This document shows positions 43,639 through 52,103 of a stretch of 64,000 nucleotides of DNA, in pieces (positions within the stretch are counted from its first letter, which is position 1; the number at the start of each line of letters is the position of its first letter). Under the pieces are notes generated by a model. That model saw nothing but the letters and a program-made list of their open reading frames with translations, did not search any database and had not been told where the DNA came from. Source of the DNA: Candidatus Nitrososphaera evergladensis SR1 (GTDB lineage Archaea > Thermoproteota > Nitrososphaeria > Nitrososphaerales > Nitrososphaeraceae); the NCBI RefSeq assembly GCF_000730285.1, contig NZ_CP007174.1, positions 2,666,001-2,730,000 on the forward strand, in the 5' to 3' direction. Both the position numbers and the translations under genes were made by a program.

Positions 43639-43920
43639 TTGAGCAGGATATACGAGATCCACAGATACAGGGGCGACGAGTTCCAGTACGTCGTGGCAAG
43701 AACCAACAAGCATTCTGAGGATTATGTTAAAGCAGACGTGGAAAAGATGAACGCGCTCTTGTCGCCGGAGATGCGGGCGGAGGGCATCAGGTACGTCTTT
43801 GCGCTTGGCACGGTTGACGGCATGAACAAAAAGACGGGCGAGCGGGCGAAAAAGAAGGAGAAGCAGGAGAAGCAACAACAGCAGGATGGCGCGCAGGTGC
43901 AGTTGTCCCCTGCGAACTAA
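43639..43920 (+). CDS. Hypothetical 93-residue protein
   Basis: TTG start at 43639. Beta/alpha start (SRIYEIHRYRGDEFQYVVAR), helix SEDYVKADVEKMNALLSPEM, then a Lys/Gln-rich charged tail (RAKKKEKQEKQQQQDGAQV). Unknown function. It marks the last GC-rich gene before the AT-rich island. Confidence 0.55.
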   Translation: MSRIYEIHRYRGDEFQYVVARTNKHSEDYVKADVEKMNALLSPEMRAEGIRYVFALGTVDGMNKKTGERAKKKEKQEKQQQQDGAQVQLSPAN

Positions 43921-44244
43921 TGATTTGTTACAATTAATTATTAACAAAATAAAGGACTAAGGTAAAAAGGACACTAATCGCGAGTAACCCGAGTAATTTT
44001 GGGGCATTCCCCCTTCACTGAAAACGGAACAGCTGCTTCGAATATTAAAAAAGCAGCATCGAACAGGATAACACCTCATAATCGAAAAGGCTTGCCCCTA
44101 GAGCCAACTTTGCATCCTTACAAGTTGGTGCAAGATGGATGTAGATATGGCGTAAAATATGCTGGTATTGGCGCGGTCTTGTCAAGATACTTGCAACCAT
44201 AGATCCAACAATGCATCCAAGACGACTTCCTGCTTTGGCCTGAC
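43921..44244. other. 324-base left margin of the AT-rich island
   Basis: A 67-residue plus-strand frame (43999-44202) ends in HPYKLVQDGCRYGVKYAGIG and may be a relic, but shows no domain. Short direct repeats CGAGTAA at about 43980 and 43990 and inverted CCAACTT/AAGTTGG near 44102-44127. No tRNA-like structure that could be an attachment site. Confidence 0.35.
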
Positions 44245-45431
44245 CTATGGGACGTAACAGAATGTATGCTTGTCCTTACGTCTAAAGTGTCTTGGATCCT
44301 CTTCTGTTAGCTGTTTTGCTTTCCAAGTGGCGTGCCCTCTTTTCCAATCTTCATCTCCGAAGCCAGAAAATTCTGGTAGCCTCTTAACATGCTTATAGAG
44401 AGATTCTGTTGTGATGCAGCGTCTCTTATCACCTTCGCCCACGATAAACATCCGTACGATTTCCTTCTGGGACAACTTCGACGATTTGCCCCAATTGATT
44501 TCCTCTAAGAGTGGTTTTAACGTGTCCACATAGAGTTTAAGTTTTCTAGATAATTCGTTCAAAAGGCCGTCGTCAAGACTCTTTAGCTGTCCATCCCAGT
44601 CTATTCTTTCGTAAACTTTTGTCCAAGCTCTTCCCCACCTTTCAAACTTTGCATCCGGTAATTCTTTCAAAATCTGCCTAGATTTTCTTTTCATCGCATT
44701 AAGGATGACCAGATTCCTATTCTTGCTGGTTTCAATATGTAATCCGATCTCGATGAAAGGTCTCTTTTTGCCGAACCATGCCTCAAAGTGAATGTTCTCG
44801 TTTCCATATGAATACTGCACAAATTTACCGTTGTAATGCACCTTTGTCCTCGCATTTCCAACCATACCTTTCTGCCGGATTATCTTATCAAGCTCCTGCG
44901 CAGCATCTGCAAGGCTAGAATAGGTCGATGTGATCGGTATTTCCAACTTTTCTGCAGCTTTAAAGAAATCACACTTCGAACGTTCAACTAGAATTATTCC
45001 AATTTTTCTGTCGAGAAAATGTTCATGCGCCCATTCTAAGAAATCTTCTTATCTTCCACATCCTGTTTCCGGAATGCAACGTAGAATGCAACAGGAATTG
45101 TTTTTGACTCTAGCATCCTCGTTATTGTATTTAGAGGAATATTCCATCGTTTTTCATGGAGCACTGCCTCTAGGAAATCCTTGCCATTGCTGGAAATCAG
45201 GGCCGTATATGCTAAGAGTTGTCCGAATGTTCCTCCTATGTTCGTGATACGGCTTGTTATCTTGCACTCCACTATTCTCAGTAGGTTTTCGTCATCGTCA
45301 TAGGAAACCACGTCGAATAAGGAACGCTTAAAGCCAAATTCTAGGACATCAGTTCGAAGACGTCTTGCAACAGGAATGGCGATTTCCTTTTTTTCTCTCG
45401 GAGTGATGCCAATTCGTCTTGTGCTAGCCAT
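44245..45431 (-). pseudogene. PD-(D/E)XK nuclease-like gene split by a one-base frameshift
   Basis: Two adjacent frames form one protein of about 395 residues. Part one (45036-45431, ATG 45431) has KRSLFDVVSYDDDENLLRIV followed by ECKITSRI: the Asp and E-x-K of a PD-(D/E)XK nuclease. It ends QDVEDKKIS at TAG 45036. The -1 frame is open from just before this stop and continues EDFLEWAHEHFLDRKIGIIL into the second part (ending 44245), which has no ATG of its own. One lost A near 45048 (AAA to AA) would restore QDVEDKEDFLEWAHEH. Composition is AT-rich. Restriction/defence origin is an inference. Confidence 0.72.
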
Positions 45432-45494
45432 CCGTGCTTACAGTTTGCTATTAGATGGTTATTATTAAATTTGAAGATATTCAGGTTCTAAAAT

Positions 45495-45719
45495 CTACAG
45501 CATCAAAGATCCATTTTCAGCAATGTCTACTACGTTAGTATGCCATTTCTTATGATATTCTTCCTGTTCCGTATGAATTGGAATAATACGCTTAGCATCT
45601 GAATACTGTATTATCTTTCTTATCTGGTCGCCAGACTCGTGTTCTGAAACATAGCTATGGTTCCAGTCTTTATCCTTGGAAATCAGATTATGGTGAGCAT
45701 AGCCGTGAATAAAGTATTT
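45495..45719 (-). pseudogene. C-terminal relic of a beta-CASP metallo-nuclease
   Basis: No start codon or catalytic half remains. The frame bounded by stops at 45720-45722 and 45495-45497 contains SYVSEHESGDQIRKIIQYSD then AKRIIPIHTEQEEYHKKW. The SxHxS and IPIHTE motifs are the C-terminal signatures of RNase J/beta-CASP metallo-beta-lactamases (here the first Gly of SGHAS is Glu). The relic abuts the start of the plus-strand nuclease-like gene, so the rest was lost at that junction. Confidence 0.6.
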
Positions 45720-45722
45720 CTA

Positions 45723-46952
45723 ATGCCAAAATCAAGTGCATCTGTGGCTCGGGAGTCGTATCAACAACATCTCGAATCGCTTGATTATCTGAAGAAAATC
45801 TTAGATGAAGAATGGATATCGAAGCAGAGTCAAACCAAACCGCCAAAGTTAAACCGAAAACAGATAGACAACATGAGCTTCCTCCGAATTGGAACCCACA
45901 AGCACCCTCTAGTTTTGCTAATTGAAGATGCAGAACGTGATCTTGAATCTATGCTGACAACGAATGCATCACCAACTGAAGCCATCCTGAAAGCCTCAAA
46001 AATAGCAGAATCCCTGAGAATACTAACGGATAACGGAATAGCTAGAGTAGCGGAGAAGATTGAGAGTATCAAAAATGCAACTGATGATACCTATCAGAAA
46101 ACAATCTATGAGATTGAAGTCGGTGCGGCGTACCTGAAAAAGGGCCATAAGGTAGAATTTGTGGCAACTCAACATAAAGCGGGTAAGAGAACATTTGATT
46201 TGCTAGTGGATTGTGCAATCGAACTAGAATGCAAGAAAAAGGATAGAGCATCTAACTCGGGAAAAAGAAACAAAGACTATTGGACGACAATTGCGACAAG
46301 AGCTAACAAGCTAATGACTTATCTTGGCTTGAATTACATGATTATCATTAAGACGCTTCTGAACCTTGAGGAAGAAGATATGGAATTCATATCAAAAAAG
46401 CTTGATGAGCTCATCCGGGCGAAGAAAGAAGGCTCGTTCAGCTATCTTGAAAAGGGTGTTAGTATTTTCTTAACAAGAACTGGTGAAAAAGACCAAGATA
46501 TTGAAGCAACTGAGTTGGAATTCAGAACAAGCGAACCATTAGATTTTACGATTGGTCCAAAGGGTGAATTAATGAAACGGGATGATGGCAAGACCTATTG
46601 GAGAAATACAAGATTCTTTGGATTTAAGACAAGTCACTTGCGAGACCGTGCCGGAAGTGTAATTGACTCTATTGCAGATGCAAGTGGGCAATTTTCAGGG
46701 ACAAGACCCGCAATAATCTACATTGATCTGAATATTTTCATGGCGTCTGATTTAGAAAAAGACCTTCAAGTCATCATTCCAATGATCATGGCAATACTCG
46801 CCAAAACAACAAGCATTGCAGCGGTAGTAATTACCAACGAAGTTCTGACAGAAGATAGGCAGAAAATAACTTTCATCAAACGTATACTTATTAATGAAAA
46901 TGCCAAGCACCGACTACCTGAAAGCTTTGGGATTCCAGAGGATTTACCATAA
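45723..46952 (+). CDS. Nuclease-like protein (PD-(D/E)XK candidate), AT-rich
   Basis: 409 residues from ATG 45723. In-frame ATGs at 45657 and 45690 are rejected because that DNA is the beta-CASP relic. A helical N-terminal region (about 1-125) is followed by YEIEVGAAYLKKGHKVEFVA near 135, KRTFDLLVDCAIELECKKKD near 162 (Asp then E-x-K, a PD-(D/E)XK core), and a long C-terminal half with DGKTYWRNTRFFGFK and PAIIYIDLNIF. It looks intact. Codons favour A/T far more than the ATPase genes next door, suggesting transfer. A defence or mobile-element role is likely but unproven. Confidence 0.65.
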   Translation: MPKSSASVARESYQQHLESLDYLKKILDEEWISKQSQTKPPKLNRKQIDNMSFLRIGTHKHPLVLLIEDAERDLESMLTTNASPTEAILKASKIAESLRILTDNGIARVAEKIESIKNATDDTYQKTIYEIEVGAAYLKKGHKVEFVATQHKAGKRTFDLLVDCAIELECKKKDRASNSGKRNKDYWTTIATRANKLMTYLGLNYMIIIKTLLNLEEEDMEFISKKLDELIRAKKEGSFSYLEKGVSIFLTRTGEKDQDIEATELEFRTSEPLDFTIGPKGELMKRDDGKTYWRNTRFFGFKTSHLRDRAGSVIDSIADASGQFSGTRPAIIYIDLNIFMASDLEKDLQVIIPMIMAILAKTTSIAAVVITNEVLTEDRQKITFIKRILINENAKHRLPESFGIPEDLP

Positions 46953-47018
46953 TGTAATTTGAGACGAAATGAACTCGATGTTGATGACCAAGACATTGTG
47001 ATAAGAAGCGACAATTCA

Positions 47019-47125
47019 AGTTGACCGTGAAATAGCATACGCTTATGGCGGACCCACATCATGACTTAACGGTCAAGTTCTTTGCAAAGGCCTTTCAAGT
47101 TACTAAAACAGAATCTAGCGGTCAA
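47019..47125. repeat. Three CGGTCAA motifs upstream of ATPase subunit C
   Basis: TTGACCGT (47021-47028) and ACGGTCAA (47069-47076) form an 8-bp inverted pair; a third CGGTCAA lies at 47119-47125, about 16 bases before the TATA box. Possible regulator sites for the ATPase C gene. Confidence 0.45.
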
Positions 47126-47140
47126 CCACAACCTAATGAT

Positions 47141-47149
47141 TTTTATAAA
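47141..47149 (+). promoter_or_regulatory. TATA box of ATPase subunit C gene
   Basis: TTTTATAAA centred 33 nt before ATG 47178. Confidence 0.6.
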
Positions 47150-47177
47150 GCGCCAAGGGCATTGAGACTGCGTACAC

Positions 47178-48239
47178 ATGGCTAACAAGGTCAGCATTCC
47201 AAGCAAGATCTTTGGCACCGTCCTTGCCCACAGCATGAGGGGCAAGATGCTTTCAAGGACCGAGCTCCAGACCCTTGCAGAGTCAAGGGACATTGAGGAG
47301 CTCGTAACTAGGATGAAGAACACGATATACCTTGACGCGCTGGCAAAGCTGACCAAGCCGTACACCGCTGAAAAGGTGGAAGGCGCGCTGCGCGAGCACC
47401 TTGTAAACACGCACGCCAAGATGGTCACGCTTTCAAGCGGCGCTGGAGTGCTCAACGCATATTTCGTTAAATACATCACGTGGAACCTGAAGATTATCCT
47501 GAAAGGCAAGGCGCTTGGCAGGACGTACGAAGAGCTGTTGCCAAAAATCAACCTGCGAGCCGAAGAGCTCGTGGGAAGGCGCGACCTCGTAGTCAAGGCG
47601 CTTGTCGCAAAGGACTTTGACGAGGCCGTGGCGTCGCTTCAGGGAAGCGAGTTTGGAGAAGACGCAAGAAAGGCGGCGGTCGTGTACAAGGAGAAGGGCG
47701 ACGTGAGGGCGTTTGACACCTTCCTTGACCACGCATTCTACAAGTCGCTTGACAAGTCGATGTTCGGCGAGTCGCCCCTGCAGGACGTCCAGAAGCTTGT
47801 CACGGTCGACATTGACGCTTACAACGTGCTTGCCGTCCTGAGGGCCAAGTACTGGGGCCTGTCGGCGCAGGAGACAAGCGACCTTGTCGCCATCACGACG
47901 ACCAAGATAAGCAGGGACACGCTCCAAAAGATGATAAACGTGGAAAAAATCCAGGAGGCAATCGGCGAGCTATCAAACACTGCCTACCGCGACCTGATAC
48001 CCAAGAGCGCTGAAAACGACATTGACGCGATAATGCAGCTGGAGGAAGGCTTTGAGCGCGTCTCTGTAAGGAGGATAATGGCGTCGTACAGGACGGTGTT
48101 TACTCTTGGCAACATGCTTGCGACGCTAAAGCTGATGATGCTAGAGATTCGAAACCTTGCAGCTATTGCCGCCGGCGTCGAGCAAAAGATACCCGCCGAC
48201 AGGATAATGGCCAACCTGGCCAAGACTACTGTACAGTAG
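47178..48239 (+). CDS. atpC: A/V-type ATP synthase subunit C
   Basis: Central-stalk funnel subunit linking the rotating shaft to the membrane ring. 353 residues, helical, with an N-terminal signature SIPSKIFGTVLAHSMRGKML, LNAYFVKYITWNLKIILKGK near 94-113, IDAYNVLAVLRAKYWGLS near 213, and a C-terminal VSVRRIMASYRTVFTLGNML. It is the only ATPase gene here on the plus strand; its stop abuts the zinc-ribbon gene stop on the minus strand, so it has separate control from the main operon. Confidence 0.9.
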   Translation: MANKVSIPSKIFGTVLAHSMRGKMLSRTELQTLAESRDIEELVTRMKNTIYLDALAKLTKPYTAEKVEGALREHLVNTHAKMVTLSSGAGVLNAYFVKYITWNLKIILKGKALGRTYEELLPKINLRAEELVGRRDLVVKALVAKDFDEAVASLQGSEFGEDARKAAVVYKEKGDVRAFDTFLDHAFYKSLDKSMFGESPLQDVQKLVTVDIDAYNVLAVLRAKYWGLSAQETSDLVAITTTKISRDTLQKMINVEKIQEAIGELSNTAYRDLIPKSAENDIDAIMQLEEGFERVSVRRIMASYRTVFTLGNMLATLKLMMLEIRNLAAIAAGVEQKIPADRIMANLAKTTVQ

Positions 48240-48509
48240 TCACATCCATCTTTTCAATCCCGATATAACTGCGCGGGACATCTCTTCGGCCTTTTGCGCA
48301 GGGATGCCAAGGTTCTTTGTCATAAAGTCGACTGATCTTTTTATCATGTCCTCAACAGTCAAGTCCGGCATCGTAAACGCGCCGGCCTGGAAGCAGAACT
48401 TGCAGTACTCTTTTGTTGCACTGCCGTTGCCGTCTGTGCCGTAAAACCCGTCGCCAAGGGGTATGCCGCAGCTCTGGCATCTACTTGTAGTAGAAGAAGG
48501 ATCGGACAT
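48240..48509 (-). CDS. Zinc-ribbon protein (Zn_ribbon_2 type)
   Basis: 89 residues with RCQSCGIPLGDGFYGTDG and KEYCKFCFQAGAF, the CxxC...CxxC pattern of the putative zinc-ribbon family PF12674, followed by a helical C-terminus (VEDMIKRSVDFMTKNLG). It lies downstream of the ATPase operon on the same strand, after a 37-base gap. Role unknown. Confidence 0.8.
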   Translation of the reverse strand: MSDPSSTTSRCQSCGIPLGDGFYGTDGNGSATKEYCKFCFQAGAFTMPDLTVEDMIKRSVDFMTKNLGIPAQKAEEMSRAVISGLKRWM

Positions 48510-48546
48510 TATTCTCCTGTAAAAAAGGAAGAGGGGCGTCGTGTAC

Positions 48547-50664
48547 TTATTGCTTCTTCTTGCCGCTGCCGTCTTCTTTCCATACTAGGTTGGAGTAGAG
48601 CATGTTTGGCACGAGCTTCTTGAAGGTGACGCCGTCCGACTTGTACCACTTCGGGAACCACTCGTACAGGTGCAACCTGATGGTCTGGATGTACACTATC
48701 AGGCCTTCGATCATCATGATGCCAATGTTGCCGCCAATCAGGATGGCAAGCCCGCCTCCGTGCTCAAACGAGTTGTTCACGGTGACAAGGAGCGCCGAGT
48801 GCACAAGGAGCATGATGCCGATACGGGAGTACGATATTGTGTTGGCAAGCATCTCGATGGTCCTTACCATCACGGTCTCGACCACGATGCCGACCATGCC
48901 TCCGTGCGGCGACTCTTTGCCTTCTGCCTTCAGGTGCTTTTCTTCCTTCATGCCACCGATGATGGTGATTGCGATGCACGCAAAGATGACAGGCGGAGCG
49001 GCTCTTGCCACCATGCCCACCGTCACCCAGGGAAAGACGTCGCTTATCCATGGGATTGGGCCGTACGTCTTGTTTGACAGGAACATGCCAATGATGTCGT
49101 ACTGGGCCCCGATGGCAGTCAGTATGAGCGAGACTACCGCAAGGTACTGGATGATTGCAGGGATGTCGTGCGTGTATACCATCAGCTTGTTGCCAAGGCG
49201 CCAGTCTGCCCTCAAGCGCAGGCCGAACGCCAGCAGCAGGTGCCCTATTCCTATGGCTACCGACACGGCAAGTATCTTTACCACCTGATCAAACGTCAGT
49301 TCTGCCACGGACAGCAGGCCGATGAACGGGAGCGCGCTGGCAAGGCCGCTAAGCACCGCAAGCTCGCTGAAGTGGAACCCAAACATTTCGCCTGTCCCAA
49401 GGCCTCCAACGGTTGCCGCAAGGCCGCTTGCGGCCACCAGCGTTCCCCACATCTTTAGCCTGCCGTTTCCGCGTATCCGAAACAACATGCCGAGGCCAAA
49501 GAGCAGTATGCCGTGGCCAAAGTCTGCAAACATCAGGCCGTAAAATATCGGCCAGACAAAAGAGATTATCTTGGTAGGGTCCGTCTCGCCGTACCTTGGC
49601 AGGCCCTGCGTCTCGGTGATTAATTCGAAATTCTTGGAATATCCCTTGTTGGAAAGCAGAGTCGGCATCGTGGGCTTGCCGGCATCTTGGAGGTCAATAG
49701 TCACGCCCGTTTCCTCGACCACAGAGACATAGTCGTCGCCGGCAAGTTTCTTGAACTTGCCTTCCATCTCTGCCGGGATATAGCCCTCTATTACTGCAAA
49801 GTTTTTCGTCCCGCCCGGCTTTCGGGTCGTTTCAAGAACGTCCTTTGCCATGCCGGCGGCCTCGCGAAGCGAAAGCACCTTTGTGATTATGGACTCTTTT
49901 AGTTTCACTACCTCCTTGTCCAGCTGCTCCATTCTGGCTTCAAGCTCCTTGACCTTGGCGCTGGCTTCAGAAAACGCGACGTTTGGGTTCTGCGGCATGT
50001 TTGCCGGTATCTGGAGCGGGTTGATGCCAAAGCTGCGCATCACCTTTGCTATCCTCTCGGAATCTTCTGCGGATCCTACTATTGTGAGGGCGGTCTTTTT
50101 CTCGCCCAGGTTTGTAGAGTATACCGCAAGGTCTTCAAGGCTCTTTCTTATCTCGGCCTCGTCGGTTGAATCGATGACGTAAATGCCGGCGTAGAATTTG
50201 GAAAGGGTGCCAAGGCGCGTCAGGTCCATGCTGAGGCTTGACGCGTTCTCGGTGAGCGCCTTCAGGTTTGAATATTCCTCAAGCGACTTTTGCGTCCTGT
50301 TGCGCTCGTCTATTATCTTTCTTGCGCCCTCCAGCTCCTTTGCGGCCCTGTCCTCAAGGTCGGCGATAAAGCCCTGGATGTTGTCGATGTGGTAGTCGGT
50401 CTTGCCCTTTGGCGCGCCCCTGAACATCGTTGCCAGGACGCCGGCCTCCGCAGGGATGCCCAGTGCCTTTATCACCTCGTCGATCTCCTGGTAGAGCTTT
50501 TGCGCCTTTAGCAAAAGGTCGTCGTAGTACGGGTTAAGGTGCTCAGAAGCAGAAGAGCTCGGTATTGGGTGGAACCATTCAAGCTCGGCCAGCTTGCTGA
50601 CGGCAGCTTGTGTTTCCATCCTAGGCAGGATCACGGTTGCCTTTTTCAGCTTGGCTAACCCCAT
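48547..50664 (-). CDS. atpI: A/V-type ATP synthase subunit I (a-subunit)
   Basis: Membrane stator subunit carrying the ion half-channels. 705 residues from ATG 50664 (MGLAKLKKATVILPRMETQA), start supported by a TTTTAAAG box near 50698. The N-terminal half is cytoplasmic coiled coil (KELEARMEQLDKEVVKLKES). The C-terminal half has about eight helices and ends with the conserved ARVRLHLYEWF-like segment, here QTIRLHLYEWFPKWY (key Arg present). Last membrane gene of the operon. Confidence 0.93.
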   Translation of the reverse strand: MGLAKLKKATVILPRMETQAAVSKLAELEWFHPIPSSSASEHLNPYYDDLLLKAQKLYQEIDEVIKALGIPAEAGVLATMFRGAPKGKTDYHIDNIQGFIADLEDRAAKELEGARKIIDERNRTQKSLEEYSNLKALTENASSLSMDLTRLGTLSKFYAGIYVIDSTDEAEIRKSLEDLAVYSTNLGEKKTALTIVGSAEDSERIAKVMRSFGINPLQIPANMPQNPNVAFSEASAKVKELEARMEQLDKEVVKLKESIITKVLSLREAAGMAKDVLETTRKPGGTKNFAVIEGYIPAEMEGKFKKLAGDDYVSVVEETGVTIDLQDAGKPTMPTLLSNKGYSKNFELITETQGLPRYGETDPTKIISFVWPIFYGLMFADFGHGILLFGLGMLFRIRGNGRLKMWGTLVAASGLAATVGGLGTGEMFGFHFSELAVLSGLASALPFIGLLSVAELTFDQVVKILAVSVAIGIGHLLLAFGLRLRADWRLGNKLMVYTHDIPAIIQYLAVVSLILTAIGAQYDIIGMFLSNKTYGPIPWISDVFPWVTVGMVARAAPPVIFACIAITIIGGMKEEKHLKAEGKESPHGGMVGIVVETVMVRTIEMLANTISYSRIGIMLLVHSALLVTVNNSFEHGGGLAILIGGNIGIMMIEGLIVYIQTIRLHLYEWFPKWYKSDGVTFKKLVPNMLYSNLVWKEDGSGKKKQ

Positions 50665-50848
50665 AGTATATTGTTCAGCATGAAGAAAAGACGATCTCTT
50701 TAAAATCCTTTCCCTGAGATGCAATCACGCTCCTTTCATCTCGTTATAGAAGAAGAAAAGTTCCTGGTTTGAAAATGAAAAAAGGAAAGTGTTCCCGCCA
50801 TTTTTTGTCGCTGGCGGTAGCGGCTGCTGTGATGTTATTGTTCCTCTT

Positions 50849-51190
50849 TTACTGGCCGAGGATAATGAACATCATGACTATACCGTAGATGGCGATTGAC
50901 TCGACCATACCCACGATAATGAACACGCTGGACTGCATCTTTGGGTTCTCGCTGATGGCCGCAAGACCTGCCGCGCCCACAAAGCCAAGACCAAAGCCAG
51001 CGCCAAGCGCTGCCAGACCGAATGCTATACCCGCAGCGAGGAACTTGAACGCGCTAGAACTCGTGGCTGCAGCGGCTCCACCTGCTTCCTGTGCATAGGC
51101 AGCCGGGCTTGCAAACGCAATGCCTGCAAACACAACTGCCGCGAGAATTGTCAAAAGTGAAAGTGCGCCTCTTACTTTCAGTTGCATCAT
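50849..51190 (-). CDS. atpK: A/V-type ATP synthase proteolipid subunit K (c-subunit)
   Basis: Rotor-ring subunit. 113 residues: a cleavable-looking signal peptide (LLTILAAVVFAGIAFASPAA), an Ala/Gly linker, then a two-helix hairpin. The ion-carrying carboxylate is the Glu in IIVGMVESIAIYGIV. GFGLGFVGAAGLAAI is the first hairpin helix. Two helices per hairpin indicates the simple c-ring form. About 120 bases separate it from the 42-residue ORF. Confidence 0.93.
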   Translation of the reverse strand: MMQLKVRGALSLLTILAAVVFAGIAFASPAAYAQEAGGAAAATSSSAFKFLAAGIAFGLAALGAGFGLGFVGAAGLAAISENPKMQSSVFIIVGMVESIAIYGIVMMFIILGQ

Positions 51191-51311
51191 TAGGGCTTTG
51201 GCATGAAGAGCCCTATTTAATAGTAACTACATTGTGAGCGTTATAGGTTCTAATCGTGTAAAATTTACACGCGCAAAAACGGTGCAAGAAAATATAGGAA
51301 AAAGGCGCTAG

Positions 51312-51440
51312 CTAGACCTTTGACAGCGCCTTGCGCTTGCTCTGGGCGATCTCTTCCTTTACCTTCTGCTCCATAGAGTCGCGCTCGGACTTTAGCTGCG
51401 CCTTGGCCTTTTCAAAATGATTGGTTATATCATTGCTCAT
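51312..51440 (-). CDS. 42-residue charged helical protein in ATPase operon
   Basis: ATG 51440 overlaps the subunit D stop (4 bases) and TAG is at 51312-51314. Sequence begins MSNDITNHFEKAKAQLKSER and is one charged helix to the end (EQKVKEEIAQSKRKALSKV). Its tight coupling suggests real translation; it might be a shortened peripheral-stalk or central-stalk piece. It is too short for subunit F or typical H. Confidence 0.6.
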   Translation of the reverse strand: MSNDITNHFEKAKAQLKSERDSMEQKVKEEIAQSKRKALSKV

Positions 51441-52099
51441 GCGCTTGTTGTCGCCTCTGCCTCTGCCAGCTTTTTCCTGTCAAGGACTACTTTAACCTTC
51501 TTGATCCGGACAAACTCTTCGCGCTCGCGCTCTTCAAGCGTCGCCTTGATGAAGTAGATGGCATCCTGGTACTGCGGGATGATGATGTATTCCAGCGCGT
51601 TGATGAGTTTTTGCGTGCGTTCCAGCTCTTTTGCAAGGCTGAATATCGCGTTTTCGTACTCGGCGGCCTTGCAGACTGACGGGAGCATGTTCTTTATCAG
51701 TTTCGACGCCTTGTCGACTGACGCGTTCGTTTCTATGAAACCATAAGAGAGGTGCTGGCTTCCTTCGCGCGTTTTCACGGTCAGGGTCGGGATCTTGACG
51801 TCGACGATCCTGCGCACGTTGACGTCGGTCTCCATCACGCTCGGCGTCGAATCAGAGATGGATTCAAGAGTGGTGGTTCCAAGCGTCATGTATGCGTTGT
51901 AGACTGCAGAATAGATCTCGCCAAGCGGTGACCATATGTCTTCCCTTGCCTTGTTGGCTTCCTCTATCATCTCGTCTATCTTTTTCAGGAGCACCTCGCG
52001 CTTGTCGTCAAGGATCTTGTGCACCATCTTGGCTACCTGCATCGAGCGGCGTATCTTGATGAGCTCGATCTTTGTTGCGGTTACCCTTCTTGATGACAT
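51437..52099 (-). CDS. atpD: A/V-type ATP synthase subunit D
   Basis: Central rotor shaft. 220 residues, two long antiparallel coiled-coil helices: start RRVTATKIELIKIRRSMQVA, middle loop with DVNVRRIVDVKIPTLTVKTR, and final TQKLINALEYIIIPQYQDAI plus ERERE segment. Fits the family length. Starts 4 bases after subunit B and overlaps the 42-residue ORF. Confidence 0.93.
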   Translation of the reverse strand: MSSRRVTATKIELIKIRRSMQVAKMVHKILDDKREVLLKKIDEMIEEANKAREDIWSPLGEIYSAVYNAYMTLGTTTLESISDSTPSVMETDVNVRRIVDVKIPTLTVKTREGSQHLSYGFIETNASVDKASKLIKNMLPSVCKAAEYENAIFSLAKELERTQKLINALEYIIIPQYQDAIYFIKATLEEREREEFVRIKKVKVVLDRKKLAEAEATTSA

Positions 52100-52103
52100 A
52101 TTA

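Noticed and set aside
43999-44202. 67-residue plus-strand frame
   Set aside because: No recognisable domain and located in a decaying margin; treated as possible relic only.
45657-45722. Longer start for the nuclease-like gene
   Set aside because: These codons overlie the beta-CASP relic on the other strand; ATG 45723 begins the protein-like part.
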